Part shown: one piece after another, positions 9,485-18,050 of the stretch | How the letters are laid out: each line of letters begins with the position of its first letter | Numbering within the stretch: the stretch's first letter is position 1 | Assembly: GCA_963821505.1 (NCBI GenBank) | Contig: CAWGEH010000028.1 | Span: forward strand, 124,001-188,000 | Length of the DNA: 64,000 nucleotides | Source: VAZQ01 sp963821505 | Lineage (GTDB): Bacteria > Pseudomonadota > Alphaproteobacteria > Rhizobiales > Xanthobacteraceae | Direction of reading: 5' to 3' | The notes under the pieces: model-generated | Database searches by the model: none | What the model saw: the letters and a program-made list of their open reading frames with translations, nothing else | Told to the model about the DNA's origin: nothing | Made by a program: the position numbers and the translations under genes

Positions 9485-10204
9485 GTGGAGATCGAAGTCC
9501 ATCCTGATGACGGTATGGTCGCTCGCAGGGCGGCGGCGATCATCGCCGCCGACGGGCGCGCGGCCGTGGCTTCGCGCGGGCGTTTCGTCGTGGCGGTCAG
9601 CGGCGGCCGCACGCCGTGGCTGATGCTGCGCGCTTTGGCTGACGAGGAACTCCCGTGGGAGAATGTGCACGTCGTTCAGGTGGACGAGCGGGTTGCGCCG
9701 GCAGCCGACCCCGACCGAAACCTCGCTCATTTGCGCGCAAGCCTGCTCGATCACGCTCCGCTGCGCCCGGACCACATCCATGCAATGCCGGTCGAAGCAG
9801 CCGACCTCGATGGCGCGGCTCAGCGCTACGCCTTGACGCTACGGGACCTGACGGGCGCGCCGCCCGTGCTCGACCTCGTTCATCTCGGCCTCGGACCGGA
9901 CGGCCACACCGCGTCGCTGGTGCCGGGAGATCCGGTCCTCGACGTCGCCGACACCGACGTCGCGGTGACCGGGCCCTACCAGGGCAGGCGTCGCATGACG
10001 TTGACCTTTCCCATCATCAACCGGTCCCGGCGCGTCCTATGGCTGGTGACCGGCGCTGAGAAGGCCGCAATGCTCGTGCGCCTGTGCGACGGCGATCCGT
10101 CCATTCCGGCGTCGCGCGTGCGTCGGGATCTGGCGCTGATCCTCGCCGATCGCGCGGCGGCGGAACGGCTCGGCGCCGACAAGACATTGGAGACACAAAA
10201 ATGA
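9485..10204 (+). CDS. pgl: 6-phosphogluconolactonase
   Basis: Hydrolyses 6-phosphogluconolactone, the product of Zwf. The 239-residue protein is of the sugar-isomerase-like (DevB) class: AVSGGRTPW (phosphate loop), VHVVQVDERVAP, and LGLGPDGHTASLVPG near the middle. I chose the GTG at 9485 because GGAG lies eight bases before it; an ATG at 9452 is also in frame and would add 11 residues but lacks a binding site. The stop codon overlaps the tkt ATG, so the two are probably coupled. Confidence 0.9.
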   Translation: MEIEVHPDDGMVARRAAAIIAADGRAAVASRGRFVVAVSGGRTPWLMLRALADEELPWENVHVVQVDERVAPAADPDRNLAHLRASLLDHAPLRPDHIHAMPVEAADLDGAAQRYALTLRDLTGAPPVLDLVHLGLGPDGHTASLVPGDPVLDVADTDVAVTGPYQGRRRMTLTFPIINRSRRVLWLVTGAEKAAMLVRLCDGDPSIPASRVRRDLALILADRAAAERLGADKTLETQK

Positions 10205-12303
10205 GTGCTATCGCCGGCACCGTCGCGGATTCACCGATGACAAGCGCACAACTGGACCAATTGTCGATCAATTGCATTCGCACGCTGTCGATAGATGCGG
10301 TCCAGCAGGCGAAGTCCGGGCATCCCGGCACGCCGATGGCGCTGGCACCGCTCGTCTACACGCTCTGGAACCGGGTCATGCGCTTCGACCCGAAGGACCC
10401 GATCTGGCCCAACCGCGATCGGTTCGTGCTGTCCAACGGTCATGCTTCGATGCTGCTGTGGTCGGTCCTTCACCTCACCGGCACCCGCGCGGTGAATGCC
10501 GCATACGAGCGGCTCGGGCAACCCGCGGTTTCGCTCGACGACATTCGTCACTTCCGCCAGCTCGGCAGCAAGGCGCCGGGTCACCCCGAGTACCACTGGG
10601 TTTCGGGGGTCGAGGCCACCACCGGACCGCTCGGGCAGGGCGTCGCCACCAGCGTAGGCATGGCCATCGCCGAGGCGTGGCTCGCCAACCGCTACAACCG
10701 TCCCGACTTCGAGATCTTCGGCTACGACATTTACGCGGTTTGCGGCGACGGCTGCATGATGGAAGGCGTCGGGTCGGAAGCGGCGTCGCTGGCGGGCCAT
10801 CTCGGCTTGGACAATCTCTGCTGGATCTATGACAACAACCACATCACGATCGAGGGCAACACCCGCATCACCTTCACGGAGGACATCGCCGCCAGGTTCC
10901 TGGGTTACGGATGGAACGTCCTGCGCGTGGGCGACGCCAATGACATCGAGCGGATCGAGAATGCCCTGGACATCTTTCGCAAGACCAAGGGGCGCCCGAC
11001 TTTCATCATCCTCGACAGCCATATCGGCTACGGCGCGCCGCACAAGCAGGACACCGCGGCCGCGCATGGCGAGCCGCTGGGCGAGGAGGAAGTTCGCCTC
11101 ACCAAGCGCGATTACGGATGGCCCGAGGACGCCAAGTTCCTGGTTCCCGACGCCGTGCGCGCGCACTTCGCCGCCGGGATCGGCGCGCGCGGGGCGCAAG
11201 TCCACGGTCGCTGGACCGAGCTGTTCACGGCTTACCGATCGAAATATCCGGAGCTCGCGACCGAGATCGACCTCATGCAGCGGCGCGAGCTGCCGGCCGG
11301 TTGGGATTCCGGTCTTCCCGTCTTTCCGGCCGACCCCAAGGGCATCGCGGGACGGGATGCCTCGGGCAAAGTGCTCAACGTGCTGGCGCAGAACATTCCC
11401 TGGCTCATCGGCGGATCGGCGGATCTCGGCTCCTCCAACAAGACCACGCTGACGTTCGAGGGCGCCGGCGACTTCGAGCCCGGCACTTACGGCGGCCGGA
11501 ACCTGCACTTCGGCATCCGCGAGCACGCGATGGCGGCCGCGGTCAATGGCCTGTCCCTGTCGAAGCTGCGGGCCTTCGGCGCCACGTTCTTCATCTTCAG
11601 CGACTACGCGCGGCCGGCGATCCGGCTGTCGGCGCTGATGGAGCTGCCGACGATCTTCGTGTTCACCCACGACGCCATGGGCGACGGCGAGGACGGTCCG
11701 ACGCATCAACCGGTGGAACAGCTTGCTTCCTTCCGCGCCGTGCCGGGCCTGGTGGTGCTGCGGCCGGGCGACGCCAACGAGGTGGTCGAGGCCTATCGCT
11801 ACATCATGCAACTGCGCCACGAGCCGGCCGTGCTCGCGCTGTCCCGGCAACCCCTGCCCACATTGGACCGCGGTAAATACGCTTCGGCGTCGGGGGTCGC
11901 GCGCGGTGCCTATGTGCTCGGCGACGCCCCGGGCGGCAAGCCCGAGGTGATCCTGATCGGGTCGGGCAGCGAGGTCAGCCTCTGCGTCGAGGCGCACGAG
12001 AAACTGCTCGCCGAGGGCATTCGCTCGCGCGTGGTCTCGATGCCGTCCTGGGATATTTTCGAGCACCAGACTCAGGAGTACCAGGACAGCGTCCTGCCGC
12101 CCGACGTGACCGCGCGCGTCGCGGTGGAGCAGGCCTCGACCCTCGGCTGGGAACGCTATGTCGGCAGATCCGGCCGCATCATCGGCATGAAGACATTCGG
12201 CGCCTCGGCTCCGCTGAAGGAGCTGCAACGAAAATACGGGTTCGAGCCGGAGCGCGTGACGGAGATCGCGAAAGAGCTGCTGGGCAAGGGCAAGAAGAGC
12301 TGA
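10201..12303 (+). CDS. tkt: Transketolase
   Basis: Thiamine-diphosphate enzyme moving two-carbon units between pentose and hexose phosphates. The 700-residue protein starts at the ATG overlapping the pgl stop. It has the expected order: N-terminal SGHPGTPMALAPL, the ThDP motif GDGCMMEGVGSEA running to DNNHITIEGNT, the pyrimidine domain with FGIREHAMAAAVNG and HDAMGDGEDGPTHQP, and the C-terminal domain with LIGSGSEV. It is the last pentose phosphate gene of the run; a strong hairpin follows 40 bases downstream. Confidence 0.96.
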   Translation: MSAIAGTVADSPMTSAQLDQLSINCIRTLSIDAVQQAKSGHPGTPMALAPLVYTLWNRVMRFDPKDPIWPNRDRFVLSNGHASMLLWSVLHLTGTRAVNAAYERLGQPAVSLDDIRHFRQLGSKAPGHPEYHWVSGVEATTGPLGQGVATSVGMAIAEAWLANRYNRPDFEIFGYDIYAVCGDGCMMEGVGSEAASLAGHLGLDNLCWIYDNNHITIEGNTRITFTEDIAARFLGYGWNVLRVGDANDIERIENALDIFRKTKGRPTFIILDSHIGYGAPHKQDTAAAHGEPLGEEEVRLTKRDYGWPEDAKFLVPDAVRAHFAAGIGARGAQVHGRWTELFTAYRSKYPELATEIDLMQRRELPAGWDSGLPVFPADPKGIAGRDASGKVLNVLAQNIPWLIGGSADLGSSNKTTLTFEGAGDFEPGTYGGRNLHFGIREHAMAAAVNGLSLSKLRAFGATFFIFSDYARPAIRLSALMELPTIFVFTHDAMGDGEDGPTHQPVEQLASFRAVPGLVVLRPGDANEVVEAYRYIMQLRHEPAVLALSRQPLPTLDRGKYASASGVARGAYVLGDAPGGKPEVILIGSGSEVSLCVEAHEKLLAEGIRSRVVSMPSWDIFEHQTQEYQDSVLPPDVTARVAVEQASTLGWERYVGRSGRIIGMKTFGASAPLKELQRKYGFEPERVTEIAKELLGKGKKS

Positions 12304-12342
12304 AGCCAACGGTTTGGACGCGCAGGCCGTCCCCGACACGCA

Positions 12343-12366
12343 AGCGCTCCGCGGACGCGGAGCGCT
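12343..12366 (+). terminator. Hairpin after tkt, possible terminator
   Basis: A perfect 11-base-pair stem (AGCGCTCCGCG paired with its complement) with a two-base GA turn begins 40 bases after the tkt stop. No T-run follows, so it would be a Rho-independent terminator only in the loose sense; it may equally protect the 3' end of the message. Confidence 0.5.
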
Positions 12367-12382
12367 CGCCCAATCCGCTCCC

Positions 12383-12486
12383 GAGCGCATCCCGATTGGA
12401 TCGAATCGTGATGCGCTCTAGATTCTTCGATTTTGCGCATGTTCTGTTCGGAAAACCGGTTCCCACTTTTCCGGAACATGCGCTAG
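12383..12486 (+). repeat. Family A palindromic repeat, copy 1
   Basis: About 104 bases made of two inverted repeats. The first has GAGCGCAT...ATGCGCTC arms, the second GCGCATGTTC...GAACATGCGC arms with an inner GGAAAACCGGTT. The same unit recurs at eight further places in this window, in both orientations. It lies directly before the HAD gene. Confidence 0.95.
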
Positions 12487-12520
12487 GGAACCGTTTCGTT
12501 CAAGAATGAGGTGGAATGCG

Positions 12521-13198
12521 ATGACGGACACGCCCGCTGTTGTCTTCCTGTTCGATGTCGACAACACGCTCATCGATAACGATCATGTGCAGGCCCATCT
12601 GAAGGAGCACCTGGAGCGGACATACGGGGCCGCCACGCGCGACAGGTACTGGGAAATTCTTGAACAACTGAGAACCGACCTCGGATACGTCGACTACCTG
12701 GGGGCGTTGGAGCGCTACCGGATCGAGGCGCTGCATCGCCCGGAGGTGCTGCGGATGTCGAACTGGCTGGTCGACTACCCGTTCGCCGACCGCCTTTATC
12801 CCGGCGCCCTTGACGCGGTGAGGCATGTGCAGAAGTGGGGCACCACGGTCATCCTCTCCGACGGCGATGCCGTGTTCCAGCCGCGCAAGGTGGAACGATC
12901 CGGTCTCTGGCACGCGTTCGACAACCGTGTCCTCATCTACATCCACAAGGAGCGGGAGCTCGACGATGTCGAGCGTCTTTATCCTGCCGATCACTACGTC
13001 CTGATCGACGACAAATTGCGCATCCTGTCGGCAGTAAAGAAAATCTGGGGCGAACGCGTCACGACCGTGTTTCCGAAACAGGGTCATTATGCGCTCGATC
13101 CCGGCATACTGGCCGAATGTCCGCCCGCGGATATCGCGCTGGCCGAAATCGCCGATCTGCTCGCTTACGATCTGCCGGCACTCCTCAAGAAGAAGTAG
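12521..13198 (+). CDS. HAD-family hydrolase
   Basis: Predicted phosphatase-like hydrolase of 225 residues. The nucleophile motif is FDVDNTLIDND at the N-terminus, the serine motif is VILSDGD (mid-protein), and the C-terminal acidic metal motif is YVLIDDKLRI, so all core HAD motifs are in order. The ATG at 12521 is preferred because GAGG precedes it at a suitable distance; an ATG at 12506 is also in frame. It follows tkt after a family A repeat, so it may be separately transcribed. A role in sugar-phosphate turnover is plausible from position, but the substrate is unknown. Confidence 0.82.
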   Translation: MTDTPAVVFLFDVDNTLIDNDHVQAHLKEHLERTYGAATRDRYWEILEQLRTDLGYVDYLGALERYRIEALHRPEVLRMSNWLVDYPFADRLYPGALDAVRHVQKWGTTVILSDGDAVFQPRKVERSGLWHAFDNRVLIYIHKERELDDVERLYPADHYVLIDDKLRILSAVKKIWGERVTTVFPKQGHYALDPGILAECPPADIALAEIADLLAYDLPALLKKK

Positions 13199-13311
13199 CA
13201 AAGATCGCCACGTTGCGCTGCGCAATGCGGCGTCGATCCCAGCTTTGAATCATGTCCGATATTCCGGCGCCTTTCCCACTCGTCGGATGGCGCCCGATCG
13301 CTCCCTTGCGT

Positions 13312-13836
13312 TCACGCCTGAAGCTGGACCGGGGTGCCCATGAAGTCGCGCTTGCCGAGTTCGAGGCCGCAATGGCGCAGGATGTCGTAGGCGGTGGTGC
13401 AGTGGAAATAGAAATTCGGCAGCGAATTGTTGAGCAGGAGCGATTGGCCGGTGAACTCGCGCACCGCCCCGCTCGGGAACGTGATCTTGATCGCCTTGTC
13501 CTCGGAGCCGTCGATCTGCGCCGGCTTCAGGGTCTTGAGGAAATCGATGGTCTTGGCGATGCGCTCCTTGAGCTCCGCAATGGTCGCTTCGGTATTGGCA
13601 AAGGTCGGCATCTCAACGCCGGCGAGCCGGCCGCTGGCATTGATGGCGTGGTCGGTCGCCGCCCGTACCTGCCGAACAAGCGGGAACATGTCGGGCGCGA
13701 GCCGCGTGTTCAGCAGCACCGCCTGCTCGACCTTCTTCGCCTCCGCGAAGGCCGCCGCCTTGTCGAGCACCGCCGACAGGCTCGAAAGGAACTGCACGAA
13801 GATGGGAACCGAGGTCTTGTACATGGAGATTGTCAT
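13312..13836 (-). CDS. DUF1993 family protein
   Basis: A 174-residue, mainly helical cytoplasmic protein without signal peptide. It matches the DUF1993 family by its N-terminal MTISMYKTSVPIFVQFLSSL, the MFPLVRQVRAATDHA segment and the C-terminal NFYFHCTTAYDILRHCG. The family is related in fold to DinB-like four-helix bundles; its function is unknown. It is convergent with the HAD gene and lies downstream of the acetyl-CoA hydrolase gene on the same strand, 47 bases away, so it may be the last gene of the fatty-acid block. Confidence 0.85.
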   Translation of the reverse strand: MTISMYKTSVPIFVQFLSSLSAVLDKAAAFAEAKKVEQAVLLNTRLAPDMFPLVRQVRAATDHAINASGRLAGVEMPTFANTEATIAELKERIAKTIDFLKTLKPAQIDGSEDKAIKITFPSGAVREFTGQSLLLNNSLPNFYFHCTTAYDILRHCGLELGKRDFMGTPVQLQA

Positions 13837-13883
13837 GGCGGGTCGTCCTTGGGCTGCGGAAGAGATGCATGCGGGCGAGGAGA

Positions 13884-15764
13884 TTAACCGGCTTCGCTGC
13901 CGGCCGAAAGCAGCGCCGCCTTGAGCAGCGCGGCCTCGACGCGCTCGACCACGCCCGCCGGATGGTCGAGCCGCATTCGCACGAGACAGTCGCGGACCTC
14001 CTTGGAGGGAGCGCCCGACATAAATCCGCTCGCCAGCAGCGTCGCAAGTCGCGGCAGCGAGGCCGATCGCAGCAGCTCGAGCGCCGGGAGAAGCCGCTCT
14101 TCGGTCGCGGTGAAATCGCTGCCGAAGGGAAACACCGGCAGCAAGCCCTGTTCGCGCGTCGGGGCGAGCGCGCGCGCGATGCGCTCAGGCGTGTTGTCGC
14201 GGCAATGCGCGGGCAGCTCGAAGCCGCGCTCGATCTTGCCGGCATCCTTGGCACTGCGCAGCAGTTCGTCCTGGAAGCGGGAATCGGCGACCGCGAGCAT
14301 CGCCGCGATCACGTCCCGATCGCTCTTCCCGCGCAAGTCCGCGATCCCGTATTCCGTCACCACGACGTCGCGCAGATGGCGCGGAATGGTGGTGTGGCCG
14401 TAATTCCAGCGGATGTTCGAGGTCGTGCGCCGCTTCGCCGCGCGCGCCGCCCGCAGCATGATGATCGAGCGGGCGTCCTCCAGCGCGAAGCTCTGCGCCA
14501 CGAAATTGTACTGCCCGCCGACGCCGCTGACGACCTGGCCGTTTTCCAGGCCGTCGGAAACCACGGCGCCGAGCAAGGTCGCCATCATGGCATTGTTGAT
14601 GAAGCGCGCTTTCACCCGCGCGCGGCGCTTGGCGGCCTCGTCGCCGTAGAGCTCGTTCACGAACGAAACCGCGGTCATGCGCAGCTTTACGAGCTCCGCC
14701 TCGGGCATCTCCCGCAGCGCGCGGTAGAACGCGCGCGAGCCGAGAAAGAACGCCGCCTGCAGCAAGGCGCCGTCGACCTCGCGCGTGAGGATGCCGGCGC
14801 GCCGCAGGTCGAGGAAGCTCTCGACGAACATCTCGCTCACGCCGTGCAGGCCGGCCTGAAACGGCGCGCTCTCCCGCAGCCCGGCGGGAGCGCTGCCGGC
14901 GGGATCGAGCCGCGTCACCATGCGGCGAAAATCGGGGTTGCTGCGATGCCGCAGGATTAGCGCTTGCGCCACCGCGTCGCCGAGCGAGCCGATCCCGAGC
15001 TGCAGCGTGCCGCCGTCGGCGATCGTGCGCGCGACGTGGATGCCGGCGGCGTATTCGGCGAGATCGACGGGCTCGCGCGGTGCCCCGAACAGGGCAAAGT
15101 CGGTCGCCGGCCCCTCGAGCAGCAGGTCGAATTCGCGCTCCGCGAGCTCGGCATCGCCGGGCATGAACGGCAACTCGGAATTGACCTGGCCGGCGAACAG
15201 AAAGTCGCAGCGTCCGCGCTCGCGCTCGGCGAGCAGATCGAGCGTGAGGTCGGGGTTGCAGCTCAGGCTGAAGCCGGCCGCGCCGCCCACGCGCGCGGCG
15301 ACGAGTTGCGCGACCACGTTGACCCCGCGTTCGATCACGTAGCGCAGCGCGTGGGTGTAATTGGCGCAGATGTAGTTCTGCTGCGAGGCTGCGATGCCGA
15401 GACGGGTGCCGGCCTGGAAGAAGAACTCGTCGACCTGAATGTTGGATGGAAGCCTGCCGGCGTGGAGCGCGGTGGCATAAGCGAGGTCGGGGTAGCCGGC
15501 GAAGACGCGCTCGCAGAACGGCTGCACGAACCGCCGCTCGAGGTCTCCCCGGCTGCGTGGCTTCTCCAGGGTCAGCGCGGTGAAGATGCGCAGGCGGATC
15601 GACGGGTCGGCGGCGGCGCGCGCGAACAAGGCATTGGCGACGTGGTTGGCCTTGCCCAGCCCGAGCGGCAGGGCAAGCACGATGTCCTTGCCGACGCGAG
15701 CGATGATCGCATCGGCCACCGCATCGGGGTTGTCGAACCGGCTGGGCCCGCCGCTCCGTGTCAT
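13884..15764 (-). CDS. Acetyl-CoA hydrolase/transferase family protein
   Basis: A 626-residue protein of the acetyl-CoA hydrolase/4-hydroxybutyrate CoA-transferase type, which moves or hydrolyses CoA thioesters through a glutamyl-CoA intermediate. The C-terminal domain contains GVGGQYNFVAQSFAL and the TTSNIRWNYGHTTIPRHLRD region, followed by VVTEYGIADLRGKSD, which is the family signature. The N-terminal part carries LPLGLGKANHVANAL. It is longer than the usual 430-500 residue enzymes, with extra sequence in the middle. It sits downstream of the fadB/fadA-type genes, so a role in balancing acyl-CoA or acetyl-CoA pools is likely, but the acceptor is unknown. Confidence 0.85.
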   Translation of the reverse strand: MTRSGGPSRFDNPDAVADAIIARVGKDIVLALPLGLGKANHVANALFARAAADPSIRLRIFTALTLEKPRSRGDLERRFVQPFCERVFAGYPDLAYATALHAGRLPSNIQVDEFFFQAGTRLGIAASQQNYICANYTHALRYVIERGVNVVAQLVAARVGGAAGFSLSCNPDLTLDLLAERERGRCDFLFAGQVNSELPFMPGDAELAEREFDLLLEGPATDFALFGAPREPVDLAEYAAGIHVARTIADGGTLQLGIGSLGDAVAQALILRHRSNPDFRRMVTRLDPAGSAPAGLRESAPFQAGLHGVSEMFVESFLDLRRAGILTREVDGALLQAAFFLGSRAFYRALREMPEAELVKLRMTAVSFVNELYGDEAAKRRARVKARFINNAMMATLLGAVVSDGLENGQVVSGVGGQYNFVAQSFALEDARSIIMLRAARAAKRRTTSNIRWNYGHTTIPRHLRDVVVTEYGIADLRGKSDRDVIAAMLAVADSRFQDELLRSAKDAGKIERGFELPAHCRDNTPERIARALAPTREQGLLPVFPFGSDFTATEERLLPALELLRSASLPRLATLLASGFMSGAPSKEVRDCLVRMRLDHPAGVVERVEAALLKAALLSAGSEAG

Positions 15765-15787
15765 GTCAGGCCAATGGCCTGAGTGTT

Positions 15788-15941
15788 TGACCCGTCATCC
15801 TGAGGTGCGAGCACCGCGGGCAAGTATACGCAGCCTGCGCAAGCTTGGCTGCGTGCGAGCCTCGAAGGATGAACGGCCCCGACCGGGCCGTCGCCCTTCG
15901 AGGCTCGCCCAAGAGGGCGAGCGCCTCAGGGTGACGGGTCA
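15788..15941. repeat. Family B repeat, copy 1 (TCATCCTGAGG type)
   Basis: An imperfect inverted repeat with termini TGACCCGTCATCCTGAGG and its near complement, and an inner GCCTCGAAGGATGAACGG / CGTCGCCCTTCGAGGC pair. A second copy is at 22156-22270. This copy has an extra segment at about 15817-15860 (CAAGTATACGCAGCCTGCGC...), which is also found, reversed, inside the family C copy near 30703-30748. Confidence 0.9.
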
Positions 15942-15962
15942 AGAGAGTCACGCTCGAACCGT

Positions 15963-18050
15963 TCATGTCAGGCGGTGCCAGCCGGGATCCGGCCGGAAGC
16001 GCTCGCCATAGCGTTGCGACAGTCGTTCAAGCTCTTCGCGGATGTTCGCGACGCCGCGCGAGCGGGCATAATGCAGGGGACCGCCGCGGAACGGGGCGAA
16101 GCCGGTGGCGAAGATCATGGCGCCGTCGACCGTGTCCTCGTCCTCGACCACGCCCTCGCGCAGGCACGCGACGCAGGCGGCGATCATGGGAAGAATGAGG
16201 CGATCGGTCATCTCCTCGGTGGGCTTGGGCGCATCGCGGTCTTTGACCGCCTTGCCGTCCTTCCACTCGTAGAAGCCCTTGCCAGACTTGCGGCCGAGCT
16301 GACCCGTCTCGACCTTGCTGCGCAGCATCGGCAAAACGTCGGGCACCGGCCGGCCGAGACTGGCCTGGAGCATCTCGGCGACGTGCAGGCAGATGTCGAG
16401 CCCCACGGTGTCGGCGAGCTCGATCGGCCCCATCGGCATGCCGAAGGCTTCGGCGGCGGCGTCGATGGTCTCGCGCTTGACCCCCTCGGAGAGCATCACC
16501 ATGGCTTCGAGCATGTAGGGGGTGAGCGCGCGGTTCACCAGGAATCCGGGCGCGCTCTTCACCGGCGCGGGCAGCCGATCGATGCGGCCGAGAAACGCGC
16601 GCGCCTTCGCCAGAACGTCGGGAGAGACCTGGTCGTGGCTCACCACCTCGACCACCTGCATGCGCGACACCGGATTGAAGAAATGCAGCCCGACCAGGCG
16701 GTCCGGCCGCTGCAACCCGACGCGCAGCTCCTGCAGCGGAATGCTCGACGTGTTGGTGGCGAGGATGGCGCCCGGCCGCATCTGCGGCTCGGTTAAGGCA
16801 TAGACCTTGCGCTTCAACTCGAGCGTCTCGGGCACCGCCTCGATCACGAGGTCGGCGGAACGCACGCCCTCGCCGGTGAGGTCGGGGATCAACCGGTCGA
16901 GCGCAGCGCGGATGTCGATGCGCTTGTGGCCGATCTTGCCGTAGAGGTCGGCGGCGCGCGCGAAGGCTTTTGCGAGCGGCTCGGGCTTCATGTCGGCGAG
17001 CGTGACGCTGAAACCGTGCCAGGCGCACCACGCCGCGATGTCGCCGCCCATCGCGCCGGCGCCGATGACGTGAACGCGGCGGCCGGACCATTCGCCGTCG
17101 GCGAGGCTCTTGAGCTTCTCCCGCAGGAAGAACACGCGCACCAGGTTGCGCGAGGTATCGGTGACCAGCAGGCGCGCGAACGAGACTATCTCGCCGCGTT
17201 GCATGTCCTGCGGGTTGCCGCCGTGGGTTTCCCACAGGTCGATCAGCGCGTTCGGCGCCGGGTAATGCGCGGCCGGCGCCTTCTTCGCGGTTTCCGCCCG
17301 CATGCGCCTGGCGGCGAGCTTGCGGCCGTAGTTGCTGTTGATGAGATCGATCAGCACGCGGCTGCGCCGGGTCTTCAGCTCGCCGGCGACGGCGGCGGTG
17401 GCGGCGGCCTTCACGTGCCGCTCGGGCACGACCGCGTCGACCAGGCCGAGCGACTTCGCCCGGCCGGCGCGGACGTTGCGGCCGGTGAGCATCATGGACA
17501 TGGCTTCGAGCGGGTTGATCAGGCGCGGCAGGCGCACCGTTCCGCCGAGCCCGGGATGCAAGCCGAGCATCACCTCGGGAAATCCAAGGCGCGCGTCCTC
17601 GACCGCGATGCGAAAGTCGCAGGCGAGCGCGAGCTCGAGCCCGCCGCCGAGGCAATAGCCGTGCACGACGGCGACCGTCGGCACCGCCAGGTGATCGAGG
17701 CGATCGACGACCGCGTGCGCCTGGATGAGGCGCAACTCGACCGCGGCCGCATCGGACATGCCGCGGAATTCATTGATGTCGGCGCCGGCGATGAAGCCGC
17801 CCGGCTTGGCCGAGCGCAGCACCACGCCTTTCGGCAAATCCCGTTCCAGGCCCGCGAGCAGGTCGTTGAGCTCGGTGAGCACATCTTGCGACAAGGTGTT
17901 GGCGCTGGCGCCGGCCTTGTCGAGCACGAGCCAGGCGATGCCGTTGTCGTCGCGGGCGAGCTTCCAGTTCCGCGACGGCCCGCCCGTCGATCCGGCGAGC
18001 GGACCGAGCTCCAGGTTGCGCGGCGCGAGAACGTCCCAGACTTTTCCCAT
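15963..18050 (-). CDS. Enoyl-CoA hydratase / 3-hydroxyacyl-CoA dehydrogenase (FadB/FadJ type)
   Basis: Bifunctional beta-oxidation enzyme of 695 residues. The N-terminal crotonase domain has GFIAGADINEF and the glycine-rich GYCLGGGLELALACDFRIA with LGFPEVMLGLHPGLGGT. The NAD-binding 3-hydroxyacyl-CoA dehydrogenase domain follows with VIGAGAMGGDIAAWCA and GLHFFNPVSRMQVVEVV, then the C-terminal dimerisation domain with GFLVNRALTPYMLEA and a second half-domain. The start codon abuts the thiolase stop (TAG immediately followed by ATG on the minus strand), so translation is almost certainly coupled. It is the alpha subunit of the fatty-acid oxidation complex, with the upstream thiolase as partner. 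Confidence 0.94.
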   Translation of the reverse strand: MGKVWDVLAPRNLELGPLAGSTGGPSRNWKLARDDNGIAWLVLDKAGASANTLSQDVLTELNDLLAGLERDLPKGVVLRSAKPGGFIAGADINEFRGMSDAAAVELRLIQAHAVVDRLDHLAVPTVAVVHGYCLGGGLELALACDFRIAVEDARLGFPEVMLGLHPGLGGTVRLPRLINPLEAMSMMLTGRNVRAGRAKSLGLVDAVVPERHVKAAATAAVAGELKTRRSRVLIDLINSNYGRKLAARRMRAETAKKAPAAHYPAPNALIDLWETHGGNPQDMQRGEIVSFARLLVTDTSRNLVRVFFLREKLKSLADGEWSGRRVHVIGAGAMGGDIAAWCAWHGFSVTLADMKPEPLAKAFARAADLYGKIGHKRIDIRAALDRLIPDLTGEGVRSADLVIEAVPETLELKRKVYALTEPQMRPGAILATNTSSIPLQELRVGLQRPDRLVGLHFFNPVSRMQVVEVVSHDQVSPDVLAKARAFLGRIDRLPAPVKSAPGFLVNRALTPYMLEAMVMLSEGVKRETIDAAAEAFGMPMGPIELADTVGLDICLHVAEMLQASLGRPVPDVLPMLRSKVETGQLGRKSGKGFYEWKDGKAVKDRDAPKPTEEMTDRLILPMIAACVACLREGVVEDEDTVDGAMIFATGFAPFRGGPLHYARSRGVANIREELERLSQRYGERFRPDPGWHRLT

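Noticed and set aside
10231..12390. 719-codon minus-strand frame opposite transketolase
   Set aside because: Shadow of tkt, which has complete ThDP motifs on the other strand.
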